Source: an uncultured bacterium (GTDB lineage: Bacteria > Bacteroidota > Ignavibacteria > Ignavibacteriales > Melioribacteraceae). From it: a DNA stretch of 33,731 nt. The notes under the pieces are model-generated. The model did no database searches. It was given only the letters and a program-made list of their open reading frames with translations, and was not told the origin of the DNA. The stretch covers positions 1-33,731 of the forward strand of contig CALDDL010000280.1 of NCBI GenBank assembly GCA_937936675.1. Reading direction: 5' to 3'. The position numbers and the translations under genes are program-made. How positions within the stretch are numbered: position 1 is the first letter of the stretch; every line of letters begins with the position of its first letter. This document shows positions 8,904 through 17,164 of this stretch, piece by piece.

Positions 8904-8930
8904 TTATCGAAGGAAAAGGTAATTTCTTTA
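8904..8930 (-). promoter_or_regulatory. Sigma-28 promoter for the kinase/glycosyltransferase operon
   Basis: On the minus strand this reads TAAAGAAA, an 11-nt spacer, then TTCGATAA. The spacing is the same as in the E. coli FliA consensus TAAAGTTT-N11-GCCGATAA. It lies in one of the few real gaps of the cluster (8886-8933). Transcription should begin near 8897, about 12 nt before the ATG of the 210-residue protein, and the ribosome site AGGAGAAGG is inside that short leader. The same TAAA-N17-CGATAA core recurs before the flagellin gene. Confidence 0.82.
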
Positions 8931-8933
8931 CAC

Positions 8934-9587
8934 TTAATCTGTCTTTATCATACGATTTTCATCGGTATAATCTACAACTTTTGGGTTTTGAAGATGAATA
9001 AGTTCTTGAACGAATTTTGAAATTCTTTCTGCCGAATCGCTTATTGTTTTTAGGTCATCGGAAACTTTTGCTCGCTCGGAATCATTGAGTTCATGCTCAA
9101 TCGATTTAAGTGAAAGTCCCAAGCTGCTAAGCGGGTTATTTATTTTATGTCCGATTGTACATGCCATTTCAATTACAGCTTTGCTATGTTCAATGTTTCT
9201 AAGTTCACTTTGTAGATTAAAAATTCTTACGCCGGAACGAATTCTAGCAAGAAGTTCTTGGTTTTCAATCGGCTTAACTAAAAAATCATCAGCGCCGATA
9301 TCAAGCCCCATAATTCTATCCTTCAATGATGATCTTGCCGTAAGGATAATAAAATAAATTGCCTTATACTTTTCATCTCCTTTCAGGATATTACAAAGAG
9401 CAATACCATCCAATACGGGCATAGTCCAATCGGCTAATATTACTTTTGGAGTGAATGTTTTCAAAACTTCCAAAGCTTCTTCGCCATTTATTGCCGAAGC
9501 AACTTCATAGTTATTTCGTGTAAGTAGTTTGTCTAAAATAAAACGAGTATCTTTCTCGTCTTCGACTATTAATATTTTGTCTTTCAT
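8934..9587 (-). CDS. Receiver fused to a DHp-like helix, no ATPase domain
   Basis: A 217-residue protein. Residues 1-122 are a receiver with D10, phospho-acceptor Asp53 (VILADWTMPVLDGI), Thr83 and Lys105. Residues about 130-200 form a helical hairpin with an H-box: ACTIGHKINNPLSSLGLSL, His at about 147. No N-, G1- or G2-box follows, so it cannot phosphorylate itself; it may be phosphorylated in trans or bind another kinase's DHp. It is the last gene before a 48-nt gap that holds a sigma-28 promoter. Confidence 0.85.
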   Translation of the reverse strand: MKDKILIVEDEKDTRFILDKLLTRNNYEVASAINGEEALEVLKTFTPKVILADWTMPVLDGIALCNILKGDEKYKAIYFIILTARSSLKDRIMGLDIGADDFLVKPIENQELLARIRSGVRIFNLQSELRNIEHSKAVIEMACTIGHKINNPLSSLGLSLKSIEHELNDSERAKVSDDLKTISDSAERISKFVQELIHLQNPKVVDYTDENRMIKTD

Positions 9588-9988
9588 CTCTTCTCTAATA
9601 GTTTATTTATTTTATCAATAAGTAAATCAAAATCTACAATTGGCTTAAGGAGAATATCATCTGCTAGACTTTCCTCTAGAATATTACTTGAAATATAATT
9701 TGAAGAATAAGCAGTAATTAATAATATAGGAATCTTCAAATTGCTATATTTTACTTTAATGTAATGAGAAAGCTTTATACCGTCAGTTCTCTTTTCTCTT
9801 AAATAAGTATTTTTTAGATTAATATCCATAATAATAAGGCAAACATCACCATTTAAAATCTCGGTAATAATCTTATTTGCATCTTCCAATATAATTATTT
9901 CTTTGCCAAGTTTTCTAAAAAGAACTTTATAAAACTCCTGAAGAAGACCATCATCTTCTATAATCAATATTCTTTTTTTAGTTGACAT
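9584..9988 (-). CDS. Stand-alone receiver-domain response regulator
   Basis: A 134-residue receiver domain with acidic residues E11-D12-D13, phospho-acceptor Asp55 (CLIIMDINLKN), Thr92 and Lys115. There is no output domain. It is not a typical CheY because a longer insertion (about residues 58-70, with TYLREKRTDG) follows the Asp. It may be a phosphate shuttle or sink for the REC-Hpt protein and the PAS kinase. It overlaps both neighbours (11 and 4 nt). Confidence 0.88.
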   Translation of the reverse strand: MSTKKRILIIEDDGLLQEFYKVLFRKLGKEIIILEDANKIITEILNGDVCLIIMDINLKNTYLREKRTDGIKLSHYIKVKYSNLKIPILLITAYSSNYISSNILEESLADDILLKPIVDFDLLIDKINKLLEKR

Positions 9989-10796
9989 TAGAATTAAATT
10001 TTACGGTTATAGAAATCCTTCTATTAACCGAGCTTAAAGGATCTTGAGGATTCCGAAGTCGAGTATCAGCATAGCCAGTAATTTCATCAATTTGTTTTTC
10101 GGAAACCCCACCTCTTACTAAAGCTCTTTTTGCTGAATTTGCTCTATCTGTGCTAAGCTCAAAATTAGAATAACCGCTGCCATCATTTTGATACTGCCTC
10201 GAATCTGTATGACCTTCAACTCTTATTTTATTGGGCATTTTTGATATCTCTGCTCCGACTTTTGAAAGCAATACTTTTGCCTCAGATTTTAGCTCCGAAG
10301 TTCCAACCTCAAAAAACAGATCATTCTCCGAATCGATAAGTTCAATCTTTAGTCCGTCATTTGCCACTTCGATATTTACTTGATCGGCTAGATTCATGAG
10401 TCCCGTATCGTCTTTCAATTCATCAATAAGCTTATCGCCCATTTTTTGGAGGTCTTCTTTTTCCTGCTTCATTTTTTCCATCTCCTGCTGGATATTTAAA
10501 TCAAGTGGAGAAGGACCTGCACCCTCAAGCATAGAACCGCTTTTTGTGGAGAATCCCACAGGGTCTTTAAAATAACCGGCCACGGCTTCTTTAACTTCTT
10601 CACTTTGCCCCATAACCCAAAGAACAATAAATAGAGCCATCATAGCCGTAACGAAATCTGCATAAGCTACTTTCCAAGCTCCGCCATGATGTCCTCCATG
10701 CCCCTTTTTGATCTTCTTTATTATCGGGGGAAGAGATTCATTATCATCTCCGCCTAAATTCGGAAGCTGATTTTCATCAGATATATTCGGGTCCAT
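9978..10796 (-). CDS. motB: Motor stator protein MotB, enterobacterial type
   Basis: A 272-residue protein. A charged and glycine/histidine-rich N-terminus (KKGHGGHHGGAW) leads into a single helix, W-K-V-A-Y-A-D-F-V-T-A-M-M, with the ion-binding Asp at about residue 47, closely matching E. coli MotB. A helical linker and an OmpA-like domain with RVEGHTDSRQYQ follow. It overlaps the next receiver gene by 11 nt. Gene order motA-motB is conserved for both stator pairs in the window. Confidence 0.96.
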   Translation of the reverse strand: MDPNISDENQLPNLGGDDNESLPPIIKKIKKGHGGHHGGAWKVAYADFVTAMMALFIVLWVMGQSEEVKEAVAGYFKDPVGFSTKSGSMLEGAGPSPLDLNIQQEMEKMKQEKEDLQKMGDKLIDELKDDTGLMNLADQVNIEVANDGLKIELIDSENDLFFEVGTSELKSEAKVLLSKVGAEISKMPNKIRVEGHTDSRQYQNDGSGYSNFELSTDRANSAKRALVRGGVSEKQIDEITGYADTRLRNPQDPLSSVNRRISITVKFNSNVN

Positions 10797-11650
10797 TACT
10801 TTTTACCTCTAAGTGCATTTTCCAATTCAGAAAATGTTGGTCGTTCATCAGAGAATATCACTCTACGCGCCATTTCTGCTGCTACTAATGGCGGATTACC
10901 TTTTGCATAAGCTAATATAATTGTTTTTATTATTTGTAAATCCTGCGCCTTTTCATGAATTAACAAACCTAAATTTGCAGACATCGGATTTACGAATCCA
11001 TAACTTAATAATACACCAAGGAAAGTACCAACAAGAGCTGCAGCAACGTGATGACCTACCACTTCAGCGCCTTGATTAATTGATGCCATTGTAACAATAA
11101 TTCCAAGTACTGCAGCAACAATACCAAGCCCCGGAAGCGCATCACCAACTCTGCCTATTGTTTCGGTTACCGGTCTATTTTCTGATTCAAATGTTTCTAT
11201 CTCTGCATCCATCATATTTTCCAACTCGAGCGGAGGAACTGAACCGGCTAACATCACTTTCATCGTATCACAGAAAAAATTTCTTTTGTTTTGATCTTCA
11301 ATAAAACTTTTGCTCTTTGATAGTATTTCACTTTTCTCCGGATTTTCTATATGTTTTTCTACTGCTAAAAGACCTTCTCGCTGTGCTGTAAGAAATAATG
11401 TGGTAAAGACTTTTAGCATATCTATATAATCTTCTTTAGTGGTTTTATGGGATTTGAATAACTGCGGCAATTGTCCCATGATTTTTTTGATTAATGATGG
11501 AGGAGCAGAAATAAGTAAACTTCCAATTGCAGCACCGCCGATAGTAATAAATTCAGAGACCTGAATTAATAAAACTAAATTACCGCCGGCAATTAAAAAT
11601 CCTAATATAACCGATACGACAACTACAATAATTCCGATAATTACAAACAT
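10796..11650 (-). CDS. motA: Motor stator protein MotA, enterobacterial type
   Basis: A 284-residue protein of the longer MotA class known from E. coli. It has the N-terminal helix FVIIGIIVVVVSVILGFLIAGG, the loop motif AQREGLLAVEKHIENP, PGLGIVAAVLGIIVTMASI and a C-terminal extension ending ELENALRGKK. Paired with the following motB it forms a second stator, which by similarity is likely proton-driven. The start abuts the REC-Hpt stop with no gap, and the stop shares one base with motB. Confidence 0.96.
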   Translation of the reverse strand: MFVIIGIIVVVVSVILGFLIAGGNLVLLIQVSEFITIGGAAIGSLLISAPPSLIKKIMGQLPQLFKSHKTTKEDYIDMLKVFTTLFLTAQREGLLAVEKHIENPEKSEILSKSKSFIEDQNKRNFFCDTMKVMLAGSVPPLELENMMDAEIETFESENRPVTETIGRVGDALPGLGIVAAVLGIIVTMASINQGAEVVGHHVAAALVGTFLGVLLSYGFVNPMSANLGLLIHEKAQDLQIIKTIILAYAKGNPPLVAAEMARRVIFSDERPTFSELENALRGKK

Positions 11651-12373
11651 TTATTTTCCTGAATTTGCTTGTTGATTAATGGTTTGAAATTCATTTATTA
11701 ACATAAAACATCTCTTGCCGATTACTTCCCAATCCGGTTTTGGTGTATCAAACATCATCTCTATTTCTCTGCAGTAAACTGATATTCCGTTATATCCCAC
11801 CATAGCTCCGGTGCCTTTCAATTCGTGAACTACCGTTTTTAATAATTCCGCATTCTTAGTTTTTATTGAATTTACAATTGTATCTTGACGAGTTGATAAA
11901 TTCGATAAAAAATATCTCCTTAATTGTCCGTTTACTTCTTCTTTCTCTGCCGAAGAAAGTCTTTTTAATTTTTTTATTTCCTTTAAAAAATCTTTTCCAA
12001 AAATTTCATTAATTGATTTAATAAGAATTTCTTTGTTCAGAGGTTTTGAAATTACTTTAATAGCACCTGCCTGAAGAGCCGAAAGAACATTATTTTTATC
12101 TGTATGTCCGCTTATAACAATTACAGGGAGATCTTTTAAGTCATCTAAAATTTTAATAACTCTTAGCATTCTAATGCCATCTAAATTAGGCATCATAAGA
12201 TCGAGGAAAATAAGCTTCGGCTTATGCTCTATTGCCTTTTGAATTCCTTCGAGCCCATCGCTGCACGTAATTACGTCCAGCTCATAATCCGAAAGGAAAT
12301 TCTTTAATGAGTTTCTAATGAAATCCGAATCGTCAATTACTAAGATTGTGGTTTCATTAAAATTGCTATCCAT
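11651..12373 (-). CDS. Receiver-Hpt phosphorelay protein
   Basis: A 240-residue protein. It starts at the ATG at 12373, inside the last codons of csrA (8-nt overlap); a longer reading from 12445 would lie largely within csrA and is rejected. Residues 8-125 are a receiver domain with phospho-acceptor Asp58 (LIFLDLMMPNLDGI) and Lys110. Residues about 145-235 are an Hpt helical bundle with His183 in VVHELKGTGA. Such REC-Hpt proteins pass phosphate between kinases and response regulators. It directly precedes the second motA. Confidence 0.9.
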   Translation of the reverse strand: MDSNFNETTILVIDDSDFIRNSLKNFLSDYELDVITCSDGLEGIQKAIEHKPKLIFLDLMMPNLDGIRMLRVIKILDDLKDLPVIVISGHTDKNNVLSALQAGAIKVISKPLNKEILIKSINEIFGKDFLKEIKKLKRLSSAEKEEVNGQLRRYFLSNLSTRQDTIVNSIKTKNAELLKTVVHELKGTGAMVGYNGISVYCREIEMMFDTPKPDWEVIGKRCFMLINEFQTINQQANSGK

Positions 12374-12611
12374 TTTTGGATGCCTTATTAATTTTGAACT
12401 TAGAAATATCAGGAGTCCCTTCAGCACCGGCTTTTGTGGCTTCAATAGTATTCTGTATTACTTTTTCATATACTTCACCGCGATGTATTTGAATTGAAGT
12501 TGGCGCAGAAATACCAATTTTTACCTGTCCATCGGTTACTGATAATATTTTAATTGTAATATCAGTCCCAATTTTAATTTCTTCGTCGATTTTTCTTGAT
12601 AGTATTAACAT
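12366..12611 (-). CDS. csrA: Carbon storage/translation regulator CsrA
   Basis: An 81-residue protein. It begins MLILSRKIDEEIKIG and keeps the RNA-contacting end of the core, S-I-Q-I-H-R-G-E-V-Y, including the conserved Arg. The C-terminal tail (about 20 residues past the core) is longer than in E. coli CsrA, as in other species where the extension contacts FliW. The likely target within the window is the flagellin leader (2932-2988). The gene overlaps the REC-Hpt gene by 8 nt. Confidence 0.97.
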   Translation of the reverse strand: MLILSRKIDEEIKIGTDITIKILSVTDGQVKIGISAPTSIQIHRGEVYEKVIQNTIEATKAGAEGTPDISKFKINKASKNG

Positions 12612-12614
12612 TTT

Positions 12615-12995
12615 TTACTCTACAAACAAATTGTAATAAAAAGAATAATTTTCACCCTCTAAGATAGTATGATAACCTGACTTATCATATTGGTTTATGT
12701 AAACCGGTGCTCTTAAATTTACAGTAATCTTTAGAGGATCTTTATTCAATGTTACAATTCCAAATGCTTCATGATTATCAATTTGTGGATAATTTTCATC
12801 AAGCAAACGTGTAGCAAAAAGCGGAAATGCTATTTCCGGTCGATCCACCGAATTAAGCCATTTGAAATAGCTATTATCCGGTTGAATGAGTACGTACTTC
12901 TTTAACTCTTCAAAAGCATAGAATCCTTCTTTGAAAGTTAAGATTCGATCTTCGGAGACTTCTATCTCTCCAAATTGTGTTGTTATTGTTTTCAT
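12615..12995 (-). CDS. fliW: Flagellar assembly factor FliW
   Basis: A 126-residue protein from the ATG at 12995; a GTG at 13004 that overlaps the motB stop (GTGA) would add three residues. The pattern T-T-x-F-G-E-I-E-V, I-L-T-F-K-E-G-F-Y-A-F-E and the C-terminal N-L-R-A-P-V-Y-I-N are FliW hallmarks. FliW binds free flagellin or CsrA; when flagellin is exported, FliW sequesters CsrA and flagellin translation resumes. csrA starts 3 nt downstream, the classic arrangement. Confidence 0.97.
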   Translation of the reverse strand: MKTITTQFGEIEVSEDRILTFKEGFYAFEELKKYVLIQPDNSYFKWLNSVDRPEIAFPLFATRLLDENYPQIDNHEAFGIVTLNKDPLKITVNLRAPVYINQYDKSGYHTILEGENYSFYYNLFVE

Positions 12996-13000
12996 TTCGC

Positions 13001-13807
13001 TCACTTTAATATTACTAAATCAACTCGTCTATTTAATGCCCTTGATTCCGGAGAATCATTAGGTGCTATTGGTCTATACTCTGCATAGCCTACTACCGAT
13101 ACTTTATCAGGTGAAAGTCCTTCAGTTTGTATTAGATAATATGCTGTACTTAAAGCTCTATCAACCGAGAGATGCCAATTTGACGGATAAACTGAATTAC
13201 TGATTGGTAAATTATCCGTATGACCTTCTACTCTGATATCATTAGGTAATTCTTTTAATACTCTTGCCAAGTTTGAGAGGACTTCTTTCGATTTTTCACT
13301 AAGAGTAGCCCCTGCCGGAGGAAATAATACGTCATCAAGTATATGAACCGTAATTCCTCTTTCGCTTTCTTCTAACTGTATCGAATTTTCGTAACTATAA
13401 TTTGAAATTATTTTATCCAATTCCGAAGTTAGATTATCGCTCGGCTTTGGGATAATATTTGTTTTATTCATTAATGAATAATCAGTCTCATTTCCAAAAA
13501 CATTACCCATCGCTGCTACAACACCTTTATATTTATTTACATCGATATTCGACATGGCATAAAGGATAATGAACAGACCGAGCAATAGCGTGATCAAGTC
13601 CGCATACGTAATAAGGTAGCGGTCTTTATCGTTTTCTTCGGAATGTTCCGGCTCATCAAAATTTAAGCGCTTAGTTTCCTTAATTGTTCTTTTTGGGGGA
13701 GCATCCCCACCAAACGGGACTTCATTATTGAAGGAATTTCGCCGCTCTGAAGAGTCAGTACTGCTTCCAAAGAAACCTCCATCATATTCTTTTCCTCTAA
13801 ATGACAT
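13001..13807 (-). CDS. motB: Motor stator protein MotB, Bacillus/PomB type
   Basis: A 268-residue protein from the ATG at 13807, which has AGGAGA 11 nt upstream; a TTG at 13837 would add 10 residues. It has a long charged N-terminal tail, one membrane helix with the ion-binding Asp in YLITYADLITLLLGLFIIL (about residue 70), and an OmpA-like peptidoglycan-binding domain containing RVEGHTDNLPIS. No in-frame ATG, GTG or TTG lies between the motA stop and the conserved helix, so an overlap of at least 145 nt with motA seems real unless a rare start codon is used. Confidence 0.92.
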   Translation of the reverse strand: MSFRGKEYDGGFFGSSTDSSERRNSFNNEVPFGGDAPPKRTIKETKRLNFDEPEHSEENDKDRYLITYADLITLLLGLFIILYAMSNIDVNKYKGVVAAMGNVFGNETDYSLMNKTNIIPKPSDNLTSELDKIISNYSYENSIQLEESERGITVHILDDVLFPPAGATLSEKSKEVLSNLARVLKELPNDIRVEGHTDNLPISNSVYPSNWHLSVDRALSTAYYLIQTEGLSPDKVSVVGYAEYRPIAPNDSPESRALNRRVDLVILK

Positions 13808-14439
13808 TTCTTTAGTCGATCTCCTATCGGTAACCAAATTATATTTGCACTAAAGACACCCCAGAGAGTGGCAATAAATGCAGTTGCTATATTTTTTATT
13901 AATGAATTCGGATCTGATCCTGCATTTGCTAATGTCATAATCAAACCCATTACTGTTCCAATTATACCCATCGTAGGAGCATAACCGCCTAACTTAGAAA
14001 AAATAAAGATATTAGCGTTATGCCTCTCTTGCATTGCTTTTATCTCCAAATGAGCTAAATTATAAAGCATATCTGAATCTGTTCCATCAATTGCATATTT
14101 AGTAAGTTTACGAGGGAATAGATCATCAAATCTTTGGATATCTTTTTCTAAAGACAATAATCCCTCTCTTCTTGCCTTTACCGAAAGCTCCATAAAGACA
14201 TCAATCATTTTACTTATATTATATTCTCTCGGGAAATAGGCAATCTTTATCAATTCAAAAATTTTAAAGAACTTATCTAATCCATAACCAATAATAATTG
14301 CGGCAAAGGTACCGCCGAAAACAATAATCAAGGCGGAACCGATAAAGAGGGCTTTTACCGATCCGCCTTCTAAGAAGAAAGCACCAAATATTGATGCTAT
14401 CCCTAAAATTAATCCGAATATGGTTCCTGATTTTCTCAT
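13663..14439 (-). CDS. motA: Motor stator protein MotA, Bacillus/PomA type
   Basis: A 258-residue, four-helix membrane protein of the shorter MotA class. It carries SVKARREGLLSLEKDI in the cytoplasmic loop, GGYAPTMGIIGTVMGLIMTL in helix 3 and a C-terminal V-L-T-L-Q-S-G-E-x-P-S-I-M pattern common to Bacillus MotA and PomA. It forms the ion channel with MotB and drives FliG. The final 145 nt are shared, in another frame, with the start of motB as called here. Confidence 0.95.
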   Translation of the reverse strand: MRKSGTIFGLILGIASIFGAFFLEGGSVKALFIGSALIIVFGGTFAAIIIGYGLDKFFKIFELIKIAYFPREYNISKMIDVFMELSVKARREGLLSLEKDIQRFDDLFPRKLTKYAIDGTDSDMLYNLAHLEIKAMQERHNANIFIFSKLGGYAPTMGIIGTVMGLIMTLANAGSDPNSLIKNIATAFIATLWGVFSANIIWLPIGDRLKKCHLEEKNMMEVSLEAVLTLQSGEIPSIMKSRLVGMLPQKEQLRKLSA

Positions 14440-15317
14440 TATAAATAATCTAATAGCGATTTAGGCAATATCGATGCCGATAATTTATTCGACATCTGAA
14501 GCAGATAATCTTGATACTGTAAATCTACTATCAACTTTGCAGGGTCTATTGCCTGCTTATCTACTAATAATGTTTGCACGTTTGATGTATTGTTATCTAA
14601 TAATAGTTCTATATCATCTAATCTATTTATCTTTTCACCATTTTGAGATTGAAGTGCTAAAAACCCATTATATCCTTCGATAAAATCATCCTTAAGTTCT
14701 TTTGTTGGCGCTTCTCCGGCATTTAATCTGTCTATCACTGCATTCAATGAATTGATTAAACCGGAATTATTAATTTTATCTCCCGACATATTCATTGTTT
14801 CAGTAAAATTTGCACCTACTTTTACCTTCATCTCTCCGCCTAGATCGGCAGAATTTAGAATAATTTTCCCCTCGGCATCTAAAGCAAAAGGTTCTTGACT
14901 AAAATTAGTCCCGCCAAATAGATACATTCCATTATGTTTCTCATTTAGACTTCTAACAATCGATTCCACAGAGTCCTTTAATGATTTTATTATCGTAGGA
15001 TAATTCTCTTTATTAATAGCATCATCCATAGTTTCTACCTTCTGAATGATTTGTTCCATATTAGAGATTGCATTATCAAAAGCATTTATGGAGCTATTTA
15101 TAAAATTCTTTGCGTTACCGATATTCTTTTTATAAGAATCAAATTTATTGAGCTTTGAATCCAAGGCAACTATATCTAAAGCATCGCCGACATTATCACT
15201 TAAATTCTCAATCTTTTTATTGCTCGTTAATTGGCTCTGAAGTTCAAGTTTTCTTTGACTTATTCGGTTTTGATTAAATAGATATTTTTCGGTTATTAAA
15301 CCTTCGGTAACTCTCAT
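14439..15317 (-). CDS. flgL: Hook-filament junction protein FlgL (HAP3)
   Basis: A 292-residue flagellin-family protein. The N-terminus MRVTEGLITEKYLFNQNRIS and the flagellin-like helices (SNKKIENLSDNVGDALDI, MYLFGGTNFSQEPF) identify FlgL. It forms the second junction ring, onto which the filament grows. Its C-terminus (Y-Q-D-Y-L-L-Q-M-S-N-K-L) pairs with the N-terminal helix in the usual way. The stop shares one base with the motA start (TAATG). Confidence 0.95.
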   Translation of the reverse strand: MRVTEGLITEKYLFNQNRISQRKLELQSQLTSNKKIENLSDNVGDALDIVALDSKLNKFDSYKKNIGNAKNFINSSINAFDNAISNMEQIIQKVETMDDAINKENYPTIIKSLKDSVESIVRSLNEKHNGMYLFGGTNFSQEPFALDAEGKIILNSADLGGEMKVKVGANFTETMNMSGDKINNSGLINSLNAVIDRLNAGEAPTKELKDDFIEGYNGFLALQSQNGEKINRLDDIELLLDNNTSNVQTLLVDKQAIDPAKLIVDLQYQDYLLQMSNKLSASILPKSLLDYL

Positions 15318-15321
15318 ATTA

Positions 15322-16716
15322 TCATACCATGTTTAGAACTACTTGCATCATCTCATCGGCAACTCTTACTAATTTTGCAGATGCTTCGTAGGATCTTTGA
15401 AATTTAATCACATTAGCCATCTCTTCATCAAGAGAAACTCCCGAATAAGCGGCTTTCTGTGTAGTTAATTGATGTATAATCAATTCATTTGATTCAATCG
15501 TACTATCACTTTTCGATTTCTCCATTCCGAAATCACTTAATATTCCCGAATAAGCATCCAAAATCGAACGTCCACTCAGTTCTCCTATTGCAGTCTCATT
15601 TAGGTTTGCTATCTGAATTGCCTTATCACCATTACCATCATTGGCTCCGGAAGAAGAAACGGCAATGTTCCTTGGGTCATTTACTATGCTTGTATTAATT
15701 CTCATTTTCCCGGATACAAAAGAATTAACAATGGTGCCATCAGGCGTCATTTCACCGAAAAATGGAATATTTGTCTTTGAAACTCCATTTTGAGCTAATG
15801 TATATCCTGTGGTATGTGAATCATTTACTTTATTTACAATTACCTGAGCAAGTTCTTCCAATTGATTTTTATATGAAGGAAGTTTATTTGAATAAAGGTC
15901 TGCAATTGCAAACATATCCCCGCCACTTAATTGAACGGTGGCAGTGGAATCGGTTTTTGAAACTAATTTCATCTGACCATTAATAAAATTCACTTCAAAT
16001 GAATTAGCGACATTTAAATCTGCGCCATGAACTCCGCCGACCGAAACTACAACAGCACCCTGTTTATTTTCGCTTACATTAATATTTACTAATGCACTCA
16101 AGCTATCGATTTGAGAATCGCGTTTATCCTTTAAATCACTTGCATTCATTCCGCGAGATTCGGATTCGTAAATTTTTTGGTTCAATTCATTTATTAATTT
16201 TAGAGATTTATTAATTTCTCCGGCAGTGGTTGTAGCTTGCTTTTGTAATAAAGTTTGAACGCTGTCAAATCCATCAAAAACCTCAGTGAATCTTTCGCTC
16301 ATCCTTTGACCCTTCTGCACAATTTGCGAACGAAGTTGCGGTGAATTTGGATTTGTAGAAAGTTCACTCCATGAATTGAAAAAATCATTTATGTAAAAAG
16401 ATATTCCTGTATCAGAAGGTTCTGCAATAACTGATTCTACTTGTTGAAGGATTTCGCTTCTCATATTTGAATCCGAAAGAGAGCTTTGATATTTGCGTAT
16501 TTGGGAATCCACAAGATTATTTTTAATCCTCTGGACATCTTGCAACTTAACACCCATACCGATACCGCCTTGAGTGATCTCAGTAGAAAGAAGCACTTTT
16601 TGACGAGTGTATTCGGCATTTCCTGCATTTGAAATGTTATTTGAAGTAACATCCAAAGCATTCTGGTATGTCGCCATCGTTCTTACGGATATGTCTAATA
16701 ACCTTCCGATACCCAT
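15322..16716 (-). CDS. flgK: Hook-filament junction protein FlgK (HAP1)
   Basis: A 464-residue protein. The N-terminal motif DVTSNNISNAGNAEYTRQKV and the C-terminal SGVSLDEEMANVIKFQRSYE are diagnostic of FlgK. Exported through the gate, it forms the first junction ring on the hook. It is somewhat shorter than the roughly 550-residue enterobacterial protein, so the surface-exposed middle domain must be reduced. flgL follows after 4 nt. Confidence 0.97.
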   Translation of the reverse strand: MGIGRLLDISVRTMATYQNALDVTSNNISNAGNAEYTRQKVLLSTEITQGGIGMGVKLQDVQRIKNNLVDSQIRKYQSSLSDSNMRSEILQQVESVIAEPSDTGISFYINDFFNSWSELSTNPNSPQLRSQIVQKGQRMSERFTEVFDGFDSVQTLLQKQATTTAGEINKSLKLINELNQKIYESESRGMNASDLKDKRDSQIDSLSALVNINVSENKQGAVVVSVGGVHGADLNVANSFEVNFINGQMKLVSKTDSTATVQLSGGDMFAIADLYSNKLPSYKNQLEELAQVIVNKVNDSHTTGYTLAQNGVSKTNIPFFGEMTPDGTIVNSFVSGKMRINTSIVNDPRNIAVSSSGANDGNGDKAIQIANLNETAIGELSGRSILDAYSGILSDFGMEKSKSDSTIESNELIIHQLTTQKAAYSGVSLDEEMANVIKFQRSYEASAKLVRVADEMMQVVLNMV

Positions 16717-16717
16717 T

Positions 16718-17164
16718 TTATACTCTCTTATTTACCAATGTTTTTCTCTTATTCCCAACTATTGCTATCAGAGTCTCTTTAATTATCGAGCGAGATACAT
16801 CTACTAATTGCGAGATTAAGCCATTTAATAAAACTATTTTTGAAGCTGTCGTCTTCAATTCATTTCGAAGAGCCATTAAAACTTTATAGTCCCCGATTGT
16901 TATCTTATTATTCGATTTAAGATCATCCAACATTTTTTCTATTGTCAATTTGTTTTGAATGTCATACGAACTAAGGAATGACTTCAATTTTTTATCTTCG
17001 GAATCTATTCTTTGCAAAATTGTCTGTTCATCTTTTAATACTGATTCCATTGCGTTATAATCGTTATCAATGATTGCGTTTTTCTTTTTCTGCAAAACAG
17101 AATGAAAAATATTCATTGTGCTGTTTTGGTTTTCAAGTAAAGTCTTAAGTTCTTTTAAGTTCAT
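16718..17164 (-). CDS. flgN: FlgN-type chaperone for FlgK and FlgL
   Basis: A 148-residue, all-helical protein with the length and position typical of FlgN, immediately before flgK (1-nt gap) and flgL. FlgN binds hook-filament junction proteins and delivers them to the export gate. The sequence is poorly conserved in this family; what is visible is a heptad-rich helix at 10-75 and the segment L-M-A-L-R-N-E-L-K-T near 88. It overlaps flgJ by 4 nt. No flgM, often its neighbour, is present. Confidence 0.85.
   Translation of the reverse strand: MNLKELKTLLENQNSTMNIFHSVLQKKKNAIIDNDYNAMESVLKDEQTILQRIDSEDKKLKSFLSSYDIQNKLTIEKMLDDLKSNNKITIGDYKVLMALRNELKTTASKIVLLNGLISQLVDVSRSIIKETLIAIVGNKRKTLVNKRV

Noticed and set aside
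12374..12445. N-terminal extension of the REC-Hpt protein
   Set aside because: It would lie within csrA; the ATG at 12373 gives a normal receiver start.
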